Below are positions 51,111 to 59,340 of a stretch of DNA of 64,000 bases, piece after piece. Below the pieces are notes generated by a model. The model was not told where the DNA came from. It searched no databases and saw nothing but the letters and a program-made list of their open reading frames with translations. Origin of the DNA: Treponema sp. UBA792 (GTDB lineage: Bacteria; Spirochaetota; Spirochaetia; Treponematales; Treponemataceae); assembly GCA_002296965.1 (NCBI GenBank), contig DBIW01000042.1, positions 9,844 to 73,843 of the forward strand, in the 5' to 3' direction. Within the stretch, counting starts at the first letter, position 1; every line of letters begins with the position of its first letter. The translations under genes were made by a program, and so were the position numbers.

Positions 51111-51734
51111 TCAGACAAGTCCGGCCTTTAGCCTCTCGATATACCCGGAATCCTCAAGATATTTCCGCCGTGTTATAATCAGATTTATAAGCTCCTGATA
51201 CATATTGAAATCCACCTCAAGGGCGATGGGAAGAATAAAATACTCAGTCTCATCGCAGTAACGTTCGATGAATTTCGGGTCAGTGACAAATCCGAGGCTT
51301 ATCATGTTGCTTATTCTGTCCGCGCATTTCAGCACCTTCGCCTTCTGACTGCCATAAGCAATTATGTTGCGCAGATATTCCTTCTTGTCCTGACCGTCCT
51401 TTTTTGTCACCTCAAGAACAAGCCTGTACACATCAGGCCCATCATCATCGGCGTTGACAATCAGGCTGTGGTCAAACCCCGGAATATCCTCAATCGTATC
51501 ATGAATACAGGAAGCCTTCAGCAGAACGGCATCTATATAACCGTAGTCAATCAGGATCGCCATCGTATCAAGCTGGTGGCGGAACATATTGCCGCCCGCA
51601 TGACGCGCCTTTCCTATAAGCCCGGTGGCAAGCTGCATATACGGAGCCAGAAAAATGCTCTTGAGCTGGAGCATGTGCTGTGTATCCATCTTATCCGGCT
51701 TGTTCGTGTTCATCTCATAACGCTGCCTTGCCAT
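51111..51734 (-). CDS. Small alarmone hydrolase-like HD protein
   Basis: A 207-residue HD-domain protein that resembles the (p)ppGpp hydrolase domain of Rel/SpoT and the stand-alone Mesh1/SAH type. The residues that matter in Rel hydrolases are present in order and spacing: R44 (KARHAGG), H53 (FRHQLDT), H78-D79 and E82-D83 (CIHDTIED), D139 and N143 (KCADRISN). There is no synthetase or regulatory domain. It probably degrades pppGpp or a related nucleotide. It is 23 bases after valS. The ATG at 51734 has AGGAGG seven bases upstream. Confidence 0.8.
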   Translation of the reverse strand: MARQRYEMNTNKPDKMDTQHMLQLKSIFLAPYMQLATGLIGKARHAGGNMFRHQLDTMAILIDYGYIDAVLLKASCIHDTIEDIPGFDHSLIVNADDDGPDVYRLVLEVTKKDGQDKKEYLRNIIAYGSQKAKVLKCADRISNMISLGFVTDPKFIERYCDETEYFILPIALEVDFNMYQELINLIITRRKYLEDSGYIERLKAGLV

Positions 51735-51757
51735 CACAGAACCTCCTGACCGCTCCT

Positions 51758-54517
51758 CTACAGACAGTCCACATAAGACCGCAGTTTTTCGACACGGCGG
51801 CGGCTTTCCTCAAGCTTCTGCTGTTCCGCAGCCACAAGTTCTGCCGGAGCGTGCTCGGCGAAGGAGCCTGAAAGTTTCGCCTCGCTTCTTTTTATCATTG
51901 CAGTCTCGGAATCAATTGATTTTGTAAAGCGCGCGAGCAGCTGCTCCCGGTTTATGCTCTCGTCAACCAGAATGAACGCCTCGAATCCTGTTCCGACTGT
52001 TCCGATTGAGCTGGCAGGCTTTTCGTCCGTAAATCCGACCGAGGAAACTCCGGCAAGAAGCTGAATCATCTCGACCTTCTCGCGGCATACTTCCGCCGCG
52101 CTGCCCTTCTCCACCAGAAGCGCGATTTTTATTTTCGCGGCGGGATCGATTCCGCATTCCGTCCTGAGGGCGCGCACCTTGCCGATTAAATCCTTGAGAA
52201 CCGCAAAACGCTTCTCCGTATTCCCGTCCTCGCGCGCCCCGGCAAATTCAGGATAAGGCGCGTTTATCAACATTCCATCATATTCACAGGCGGACGCAAC
52301 CTTCAGAACGCCTGCGGCCTTCGCGGATTTTCTTGCCTCAGCAATCTGAGCAAGCGGAAGCTTTCCGTAAATCTCCTCCGTCACGAACGGAAGGAAGGGA
52401 TGGAGCAGCCTCAAGTTCTCCTCAAGAATATTCAGCAGGACGGAAGCCTGTCTGTCCTTCTCGGCATCGTCTCCGTCACGGAAATTTATTTTTGTGGCCT
52501 CCACGTACCAGTCGCAGAATTCGTTCCAGAAATATTCCATCAGGGCGGAGGCGGCGTCGTTGTAGCGGTAGCTTTCAAGAGCCTCGCGCGCGGTTTTCGC
52601 GGCATGGTTCAGCCGTCCGTAAATCCATCTGTCAAGCTCGGTCAGATCGGAGTCGCCTACCGGAACAAGGTTTCTTCCCTCAAGATTCCCGAGCAGATAG
52701 CGCGAAGCGTTCCACACCTTGTTGCAGAAGCGGCTTCCAAGCTTGAACGAATCCTTGTCAATAAGGATGTCCTGTCCCTGGGCGCACATGAATCCGAGCG
52801 TGAATTTGAGCGCGTCCGCTCCGTACATATCGATAATCTCAAGAGGATCCATTCCGTTGCCGAGCGACTTGGACATCTTGCGGCCCTGCTTGTCGCGGAC
52901 AAGTCCGTGGATGTAGATGTCATGGAACGGAGCCTTTCCGGTGAATTCAAGTCCGGCCATAATCATCCTCGCCACCCAGAAGAAAATTATGTCATAGGCC
53001 GTAACAAGCGCGGTGGTCGGATAGAATTTCTCAAAATCGGCGGTGTTCTCAGGCCAGCCGAGCGTGCTGAAAGGCCAGAGCCAGGAACTGAACCAGGTGT
53101 CAAGGACATCCGGATCCTGCTCAAGTTTTTCCTTGGATGCGCCGCATTTCGGACATTTTTCCGGATCAGCGCGGCTTACAATCTCGTTTCCGCATTCCGA
53201 GCATGTCCAGGCCGGAATTCTGTGTCCCCACCAAAGCTGACGGCTTATGCACCAGTCGCGGATTCCGGTGAGCCAGTGCTCATAGGTGTTCTCCCACTTC
53301 CTCGGATAAAAGACAATCTCTCCGTCCTTCCAGGCCTTGAGAGCCTTGTCCGCAAGCGGCTTCATCTTGACAAACCACTGCCAGCTCAGATACGGCTCGA
53401 CGACCGTTCCGCAGCGGTAGCAGTGCCCGACAGAATGGGTGATTTTCTCCTCGTCCTTGAAAAGTCCGAGCTCCTTCAGATCTTCTATAATAACGGCACG
53501 TGCCTTGGCGCAGGTGAGACCGCGGTACTTTTCCGGACAGTTCTCGTTCAGCGTTCCGTCCGGATTAAGGATATTTATCACCTCAAGGCCGTTCCTCTGC
53601 CCCACCTGCCAGTCGTTCGGATCGTGGGCCGGAGTTATTTTCACCATTCCTGTCCCGAATTCGCGGTCAACGTAGCTGTCGGCGATGACAGGAATTATGC
53701 GGTCCGTAAGCGGAAGCTTCAGCTTTTTTCCGACAATTGACTTGTAACGCCCGTCCTCCGGATTCACGGCGACCGCCGTATCTCCGAGCAGGGTTTCAGG
53801 ACGCGTCGTGGCGATCTCGATTCTCGTCGAGCCATCAGGAGCCGGTCCGTCCGCATATTCATAGTAGATGTGATACATCGCGCCCTGAGTGTCGGTGTGG
53901 TCAACCTCGTCATCGGCAAGCGCGGTTCCGCAGCGCGGACACCAGTTCACAAGATAGTGTCCTTTGTAGATAAGCCCGCGCTCGTACAGCGTAACAAAGA
54001 CATCGCGGACAGCCTTTGAAAGTCCCTCGTCCATGGTGAACCGCTCGCGGTCCCAGTCCGTTGAATTTCCGAGCTTCCGCTGCTGCTTTACGATTGTATT
54101 ATGATGATCTTCCTTCACCTGCCAGGTGCGCTCAAGGAATTTCTCGCGCCCGAGGTCATTGCGCGTCTTGCCTTCTTTTTTCAGCTGACGCTCCACGACG
54201 TTCTGTGTCGCGATTCCGGCATGATCCGTTCCTGTCACCCAGAGAGTGTTGTCTCCCTTCATTCTGTGGTAGCGGACGACAATATCCTGAAGCGTGTTGT
54301 TCAGGCCGTGCCCCATGTGCAGGACGCCGGTCACATTCGGAGGAGGAATGACGACGGAATAAGTATCGGTTTTCTTGCTGCACTGCGCGCACTGGCAGTG
54401 AACCGGATTCTTCTCGTCAGAAACCGGCTTGAAATATCCCTTGCTTTCCCATTCTGAATAAATGCGGTCCTCAAAAGACTTCGGATCGTAAGCTTTCTCA
54501 AGTTCAATAGCCTTCAT
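51758..54517 (-). CDS. valS: Valyl-tRNA synthetase
   Basis: Class-Ia synthetase of 919 residues charging tRNA-Val and editing misactivated threonine. HIGH motif as HMGH (67-70) in PPNVTGVLHMGHGLNNT; editing domain RIEIATTRPETLLGDTAVAVNPED; KMSKS at 547-551; a zinc-type CSECG ... CPKCG pair; and the C-terminal coiled coil (860-919, IDSETAMIKRSEAKL ... EESRRRVEKLRSYVDC). AGGA precedes the ATG. Strong promoter at 54558-54586; no T-box leader is seen. Confidence 0.97.
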   Translation of the reverse strand: MKAIELEKAYDPKSFEDRIYSEWESKGYFKPVSDEKNPVHCQCAQCSKKTDTYSVVIPPPNVTGVLHMGHGLNNTLQDIVVRYHRMKGDNTLWVTGTDHAGIATQNVVERQLKKEGKTRNDLGREKFLERTWQVKEDHHNTIVKQQRKLGNSTDWDRERFTMDEGLSKAVRDVFVTLYERGLIYKGHYLVNWCPRCGTALADDEVDHTDTQGAMYHIYYEYADGPAPDGSTRIEIATTRPETLLGDTAVAVNPEDGRYKSIVGKKLKLPLTDRIIPVIADSYVDREFGTGMVKITPAHDPNDWQVGQRNGLEVINILNPDGTLNENCPEKYRGLTCAKARAVIIEDLKELGLFKDEEKITHSVGHCYRCGTVVEPYLSWQWFVKMKPLADKALKAWKDGEIVFYPRKWENTYEHWLTGIRDWCISRQLWWGHRIPAWTCSECGNEIVSRADPEKCPKCGASKEKLEQDPDVLDTWFSSWLWPFSTLGWPENTADFEKFYPTTALVTAYDIIFFWVARMIMAGLEFTGKAPFHDIYIHGLVRDKQGRKMSKSLGNGMDPLEIIDMYGADALKFTLGFMCAQGQDILIDKDSFKLGSRFCNKVWNASRYLLGNLEGRNLVPVGDSDLTELDRWIYGRLNHAAKTAREALESYRYNDAASALMEYFWNEFCDWYVEATKINFRDGDDAEKDRQASVLLNILEENLRLLHPFLPFVTEEIYGKLPLAQIAEARKSAKAAGVLKVASACEYDGMLINAPYPEFAGAREDGNTEKRFAVLKDLIGKVRALRTECGIDPAAKIKIALLVEKGSAAEVCREKVEMIQLLAGVSSVGFTDEKPASSIGTVGTGFEAFILVDESINREQLLARFTKSIDSETAMIKRSEAKLSGSFAEHAPAELVAAEQQKLEESRRRVEKLRSYVDCL

Positions 54518-54557
54518 CGTTCATTCCGTCCTTGGTTCTAAAAATACGATGACAGAG

Positions 54558-54586
54558 ATTATAATGAATTGCTACGGCCTTATCAA
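54558..54586 (-). promoter_or_regulatory. Consensus-like promoter of valS
   Basis: TTGATA (54586-54581), 17 bases, TATAAT (54563-54558) on the minus strand, leaving about 34 bases of leader. Confidence 0.78.
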
Positions 54587-54609
54587 TTATTCAGGAAACG
54601 GACGGATTG

Positions 54610-56262
54610 TCAGCTGTTTGTAAGCGACTCCGATATATTGAAGCAGTTGTCGCCGATTTTTTCGATCAGGCGGACAAGATCTATGTAAAGAAGCTCCGCC
54701 TTGACATCAGCCCCGGATTCCAGGCGTTTGCGCGCGATTTTTTTAAGCTCCTTTCGGTAGCTGTCAATCTGGTTCTCAAGCTCGGTCGCCATCGCAAGCT
54801 TCGCCTCGTCAAGCTGCCTGTTCACATTTATTCTTATGAACTGGAGGAACTGCCTTGCAAGCTCGACATAAGGAATCATAAGCTCCATATCCTCCTGCGG
54901 AAATTTCATCTTTTTCGTGATGCTTTTCTCTATCAGCATGGCGGCGCTGAAACAGCTGTCCGACATATTCTCAAGCTCATCGACAATCTGAATCATGTTG
55001 TTTATGTGGATGGACTGCTTCTCGTTTACAGGAAGGTTTCCGCATTTCAGCAGATAGCGCGTGACCTGCTCGTGCATCTGGTCGATGTAGTCCTCCTCCT
55101 GCTCGATGGGTTTTATATGCTCATCGACAAATTCCCTGTCACGCCGGCTGAATCCGACCTGAATCCTGTCGAACATTCCGGTGACGATGTCCGTTATGTC
55201 TGAAATGGCCTTCTCCGCCTGAATCATGTAGACAGCGACGTTTCCGGTCTTCTGGAATTCGGGGAATTCAAGGTGATACGGCTCGTTCTCGATTCCGCCC
55301 TTCTGGATGATGATTTTTTCCGAAAGACGGACGATTTTCTCGGAGAACGGAAGGAACACAACTGTGGCAAGAGTGTTGAAAACCGTATGCAGCATGGAGA
55401 TTCTCGTCGCGATGTTCGATGCGGGATCACCGGGCGTTATGAGCGACACGAACGCAAGAAACGGACGGAACACAATCAGGGTCACCAGAGTTCCGACGGT
55501 ATTGAAAAGAACATGAATCAGGGCGACGCGGCGCGCATTCGTGGAGCTTCCGAGCGAGGCGAGCACGACATCTATCGTAGAACCGATGTTGCTTCCGAGC
55601 GTCATCGCGGCCGCGAATTCCCAGGTGACAAGCCCGTTGTATGCCATTGTAATGACAATGGCGGTGAACGCGCTTGATGAATGCAGCAGCGCCGTAATGA
55701 AAATTCCGGCGGCAAAAGCAATCAGGACAGAAAGGGCGCCGAAATTCTGAAGACGGTTCAGCCATTTCAGCTGCTCAGGCTCGAACGATATTGCCGCCGA
55801 GAGCATACTCAGTCCGAGAAAAAGCAGCCCGAATCCCATAACCGCCTCGCCGATGTTTCTGTAGCTTCCGCTCTTCATCAGCGAGAGGAAAAATCCAAGT
55901 CCAAAGGCGGGAACGGCGAAATTTGAAATATTGAAGTTGAATCCGAAGATCGAGACAATCCAGGCGGTGACCGTTGTTCCTATATTCGCACCGAAAATCA
56001 CACCAACTGACTGGCTCAGCGTCATCAGGCCGGCATTCACGAATGTCACGACCATGACGGTTGTCGCTCCGGAAGACTGGATTATCATCGTGATGAAAAG
56101 TCCGGTCAGCAGCGCCATGAATTTGTTCTTTGTCATGAAACCAAGCGCACGCTGGAGCTTCTCGCCCGCGCTCTTCTGGACGCCGCTGCTCATAAGCTGC
56201 ATTCCATAAAGCAGGAAGCCCAGGCTTCCGACAAGCTGAAGAATCAGTACGAATATATTCAT
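54610..56262 (-). CDS. Na+/phosphate cotransporter family protein with PhoU-like tail
   Basis: A 550-residue membrane protein of the NptA/PNaS family: two inverted repeats with the paired motifs QSSGATTVMVVTFVNAG and HSSSAFTAIVITMAYNG, and GANIGTTVTAW / GSNIGSTIDVV. After about residue 330 comes a PhoU-like helical bundle (AEKAISDITDIVTGMFDRI ... VDELENMSDSCFSAAMLIEKS), which usually senses or limits phosphate uptake. The ATG at 56262 is leaderless by the promoter position; an earlier start at 56319 lies upstream of the promoter. It is divergent from a lipoprotein gene and the two promoters overlap. Confidence 0.92.
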   Translation of the reverse strand: MNIFVLILQLVGSLGFLLYGMQLMSSGVQKSAGEKLQRALGFMTKNKFMALLTGLFITMIIQSSGATTVMVVTFVNAGLMTLSQSVGVIFGANIGTTVTAWIVSIFGFNFNISNFAVPAFGLGFFLSLMKSGSYRNIGEAVMGFGLLFLGLSMLSAAISFEPEQLKWLNRLQNFGALSVLIAFAAGIFITALLHSSSAFTAIVITMAYNGLVTWEFAAAMTLGSNIGSTIDVVLASLGSSTNARRVALIHVLFNTVGTLVTLIVFRPFLAFVSLITPGDPASNIATRISMLHTVFNTLATVVFLPFSEKIVRLSEKIIIQKGGIENEPYHLEFPEFQKTGNVAVYMIQAEKAISDITDIVTGMFDRIQVGFSRRDREFVDEHIKPIEQEEDYIDQMHEQVTRYLLKCGNLPVNEKQSIHINNMIQIVDELENMSDSCFSAAMLIEKSITKKMKFPQEDMELMIPYVELARQFLQFIRINVNRQLDEAKLAMATELENQIDSYRKELKKIARKRLESGADVKAELLYIDLVRLIEKIGDNCFNISESLTNS

Positions 56263-56268
56263 GCCGAC

Positions 56269-56298
56269 ATGATACAGTAAAACAAGTCTTCTTTTCAA
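56269..56298 (-). promoter_or_regulatory. Promoter of the Na/Pi gene
   Basis: TTGAAA (56298-56293), 18 bases, TATCAT (56274-56269), then six bases to the ATG at 56262 (minus strand). Confidence 0.6.
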
Positions 56299-56320
56299 GA
56301 AAAAACAAATGCGGTACAAT
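56292..56320 (+). promoter_or_regulatory. Divergent promoter of the 256-residue lipoprotein gene
   Basis: TTTTCA (56292-56297), 17 bases, TACAAT (56315-56320) on the plus strand. Its -35 box shares bases with the -35 box of the Na/Pi promoter on the other strand, so the two may compete for RNA polymerase. Confidence 0.45.
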
Positions 56321-56336
56321 GGCGGCGGAACAAGCT

Positions 56337-57107
56337 ATGAGACTCAGAAAAAATTTCAGCGTGCGGCTGCTTGCATTTCTTATGATTCCGCTTCTCGGCG
56401 GCTGCGCGGACGACAGACAGCAGATTTCCGAAACATATTCACAGCAGATAGAACTTGAGGACGCGGAAATTCCTGGCGGCGCCGGGACTCAGTTCTGGCA
56501 CGTCACGAACAGAAGGCTTTTCGTCCTGCTCGGATACGACTTCAACACCGGAGCCGCGGCAGAAGAGACAGCCAGAATTCTCACGGAAAGATACGGAGCC
56601 GCCGCGGACGGAGGCCTTGTGGAGACAGTGAGGTATCCCGACGATTTCAGGCACGGCGGAAAAAGCTTTGTCTCAAGCCTCACGGCGATGCTTTCGGACA
56701 GCTCAAAAGACTATGCGGGCGTGCTGATTCTCGGCGCGCCGGAGAACACCCATACCGCGCTTGCACGCCTGCAGGACGAATGGAACCAGGAGATTCCATT
56801 TCCGGTGGCCGCGCTTTTTCCCCAGGATGACATACTCGGTCTTGAGGCGACATGCGATTTTGTCCTGGACAAGGGAATTGCGGATTCCGCGGCGTCAGAC
56901 ATGAGCGAGGAGACTCAGAATGACATTTCCGGCGCGGCCGAGATAATAACGGCAGCCGCGGACTATATGCTGGAGGCCGGAGACCTGATTTCAGCGGCTC
57001 CGTCACTTAGAATCCATATACAGCAGATGCTCGGCTCACGGAAATTCCACAGCTACACCGACCCGGAATCGGGACTGCAGTCCGTCAACCACTTTGTGAT
57101 AGACTGA
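56337..57107 (+). CDS. Periplasmic lipoprotein of unknown function
   Basis: A 256-residue lipoprotein: MRLRKNFSVRLLAFLMIPL then lipobox LLGGC. The mature part alternates strands and helices (RRLFVLLGYDFNTGAAAEETARILTERYG, YAGVLILGAPENTHTALARL, FPVAALFPQDD), which looks like a periplasmic-binding-protein fold, without a family I can name. The ATG at 56319 overlaps the -10 box, so the ATG at 56337 is used. The phosphodiesterase gene starts seven bases after its stop. Confidence 0.7.
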   Translation: MRLRKNFSVRLLAFLMIPLLGGCADDRQQISETYSQQIELEDAEIPGGAGTQFWHVTNRRLFVLLGYDFNTGAAAEETARILTERYGAAADGGLVETVRYPDDFRHGGKSFVSSLTAMLSDSSKDYAGVLILGAPENTHTALARLQDEWNQEIPFPVAALFPQDDILGLEATCDFVLDKGIADSAASDMSEETQNDISGAAEIITAAADYMLEAGDLISAAPSLRIHIQQMLGSRKFHSYTDPESGLQSVNHFVID

Positions 57108-57113
57108 AACACA

Positions 57114-57812
57114 ATGATCTCTCTGATTCAGAACAGAAACGGCATCATAGGCGACAGCTCATACATAAAATCACTGAATTCACTTGAAAGCGCAAGAATT
57201 CTTGTGGTCTCAGATTCGCACGGAGACTACAGCGTTTTCAGGAACATAATAACGCGGTTCGGAAAAACGACGGATGCGCTTGTGTTCTGCGGCGACGGAG
57301 CCTCCGAAATAGCAGGAGCCGTTGACGAGGCGGCGGCTTCGGCGGAATTTGCGGAATGTGTACCCGGAGCGGTGATTTTCGTGCGCGGAAACGGAGACCC
57401 CGGATTCATCTGCACACGCGAGAGAATCCGTCTGCCGGAAGACACGGAGGCAGGCTATCCGGAGAGACGGCTGAGCATACCGCCGGTGCAGACAGCGGAA
57501 ATATGCGGACGCAGAATTCTTGTGGCGCACGGCCATACGATGAGCATAAAATACGGAACAGACCTGCTTCTGGCTGAAGCCACAGCCGAAAACTGCGGAA
57601 TCGCAATCTTCGGACATTCACATATTCCGGAGAACCGGACCGAAAGAGGAGTCACCCTGATGAATCCGGGAAGCTGCTCTCTTCCAAGAGGAGGATTTCC
57701 GCCGTCATTCGCGATAATGACAATCGGAAGGGGAATTCTGGATACGTCATTCATAAGAATCACAAGAAAATCCGGCGGAACGGAATTCAGCCTGTTCACG
57801 CCTCCGCTATGA
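57114..57812 (+). CDS. YfcE/MJ0936-type metallophosphodiesterase
   Basis: A 232-residue two-metal phosphoesterase. Motifs: VVSDSHGDY (DxH), VFCGDGA (GDG), VRGNGDPG (GNxD), VAHGHT and FGHSHIPE (GHxH), and MNPGSCSLPRGGFPPSFAIM, the family ending of YfcE. It differs from the phosphoesterase at 36253. A start further in (for example 57165) is possible, since the first 25 residues precede the fold. It is paired with the lipoprotein gene. Confidence 0.9.
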   Translation: MISLIQNRNGIIGDSSYIKSLNSLESARILVVSDSHGDYSVFRNIITRFGKTTDALVFCGDGASEIAGAVDEAAASAEFAECVPGAVIFVRGNGDPGFICTRERIRLPEDTEAGYPERRLSIPPVQTAEICGRRILVAHGHTMSIKYGTDLLLAEATAENCGIAIFGHSHIPENRTERGVTLMNPGSCSLPRGGFPPSFAIMTIGRGILDTSFIRITRKSGGTEFSLFTPPL

Positions 57813-57844
57813 CGCGATTTTCATAGAAAGGAATTCCGGCCGGC

Positions 57845-58555
57845 TCAAATCAAGACATTTTCTTCCATAACAAAGCCCCAGTCATCATGACCGGGATAGA
57901 CACGCGAGCCAGGACGCACGGCCTTTGCAAGAAGTCCCAGGCTTCTGCCCATTGCGCGGCGGTCTCCGCCGTACATATCTGTCCTTCCATAGGTTCCGGA
58001 AAAAAGAGTGTCACCGGAGATAAGCCATCCTCTGCTTCCGTTATAAAAACAGACTGAGCCAGGACTATGCCCCGGAGTATGGATAATCCGCCATTCGGAA
58101 AGCGCGCCGGCGACACCGGAATCAGCGGAACGTACGACCGAACCGAGGTTTTCTCCGCCCCGGAACACGACATCTGGAAGCGGCTGCTCCGAAACAGTCC
58201 GAGAAAGATGGCCAAGACGGAAAAGTCCAAGCAGATGACGGTTCATCGGCCCCACACAGCCAAGCTCACCACATTCAGCCTCATGCACGGCCAGAACGGC
58301 ATCAGGAAATTCGGCCTTTACCGCGGAGATTCCGGTTATATGATCAAAATGCGTGTGTGTAAGAAGAACCGCCACGCACTCAAGACCGCGGGATTCAAGA
58401 AAGCCGGTCACCGCCCGCCCGTCTCCGGAAAGTGCACAGGCGGCGGGATCCACTACAAAAACGCTTTCCGGTCCGGATGGAACAATCCAGGTGTTGACAC
58501 CAAGAATTCCGGAACAGACCGGCCACGGTGAATCCAATTCCGGCATCAGGCTCAC
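57845..58555 (-). CDS. MBL-fold metallohydrolase (glyoxalase II-like)
   Basis: A 236-residue metallo-beta-lactamase-fold hydrolase. All metal motifs are present: THTHFDHITG (HxHxDH), TPGHSPGSV, SGDTLFSGTYGRTD and PGHDDWG. The pattern fits the short hydroxyacylglutathione hydrolase-like proteins; the thioester substrate is not known. Its ATG overlaps the stop of the DbpA-domain gene by four bases (ATGA), so it is the last gene of the clpP operon. Confidence 0.9.
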   Translation of the reverse strand: MSLMPELDSPWPVCSGILGVNTWIVPSGPESVFVVDPAACALSGDGRAVTGFLESRGLECVAVLLTHTHFDHITGISAVKAEFPDAVLAVHEAECGELGCVGPMNRHLLGLFRLGHLSRTVSEQPLPDVVFRGGENLGSVVRSADSGVAGALSEWRIIHTPGHSPGSVCFYNGSRGWLISGDTLFSGTYGRTDMYGGDRRAMGRSLGLLAKAVRPGSRVYPGHDDWGFVMEENVLI

Positions 58556-59322
58556 TCACCCGCCGGAGCAAAGGACGGGAACGGCTCTTTTTCGGCGGCG
58601 GCCTTCTCTGCGGCGGCATAAGCTGCGGCATCCTCGGCCGCCATGTCTCCGTTCCCGGCTGAAACCTGGGAGCTGTCATTTTCAGCAGCGGCCTCGCCAG
58701 AAGGATTCATATCCCTGAGGCGGGAATAGCTCACGGCAAGCTTGCGTCCCCTGTAATCATATCCGTTGAGCTTTTCGATTGCCTGTTTTGTATCCTCGGT
58801 ATAAAGCTGGATGAAAGAATAGTTCGCAAGGACCTTTATGTCACCGATTCTCTCGCGGTCGATTCCGGCGACTCCGACAAGCAGTCCGACCAGATCACGC
58901 GGATACACACGGCGGTTACGTCCGATGCTGATGAAAATCGATGTCGCCTGTGACGGATCTATCTGAACTCTCGGATGCGGAATTCTTTCCTCGGTGGCTC
59001 CGTCGTCAGCCTGATCAAACGGGCGTTCCGTTCTCGGACGGAATTCACGTCTGAACGGTTCCGCCGTCTCTCCCCTTCTTCCCTGCATCGGACGGGCTGT
59101 CCTCCTCATATTCCTGAAGAACGACCTGTCATGTTTCAGCGCTTCCTTGAGCAGCGAAGCGGCGACATACTTTCTGAGAGAAAGCGGAACATTTTTCTTG
59201 TATATCTTTATAAGTTTAGAAAGGGTGTCAATGTTCTCCTCCGTCTTGACCCTGTTTACCGCATCCTGAAGAAAGGCGACAACCTGTTCCTCGTTAATCT
59301 CAAATTCTCTGTTGTAGCTCAT
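58552..59322 (-). CDS. Stand-alone DbpA-type RNA-binding domain protein
   Basis: A 256-residue protein: a helical N-terminal part (1-65), a basic Arg-rich stretch (70-105), then the RNA-recognition fold of DEAD-box helicase DbpA (about 123-205: SIFISIGRNRRVYPRDLVGLLVGVAGIDRERIGDIKVLANYSFIQL ... GYDYRGRKLAVSYSR), and an acidic Ala-rich tail. In DbpA this domain binds hairpin 92 of 23S rRNA; here there is no helicase. It may help ribosome assembly or RNA handling (inference). AGGAG precedes the ATG. Confidence 0.85.
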   Translation of the reverse strand: MSYNREFEINEEQVVAFLQDAVNRVKTEENIDTLSKLIKIYKKNVPLSLRKYVAASLLKEALKHDRSFFRNMRRTARPMQGRRGETAEPFRREFRPRTERPFDQADDGATEERIPHPRVQIDPSQATSIFISIGRNRRVYPRDLVGLLVGVAGIDRERIGDIKVLANYSFIQLYTEDTKQAIEKLNGYDYRGRKLAVSYSRLRDMNPSGEAAAENDSSQVSAGNGDMAAEDAAAYAAAEKAAAEKEPFPSFAPAGE

Positions 59323-59340
59323 CTGGCACTCCTATAAAAT

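Noticed and set aside
54518..54557. T-box or attenuator before valS
   Set aside because: The leader is only about 34 bases, too short for a T-box.
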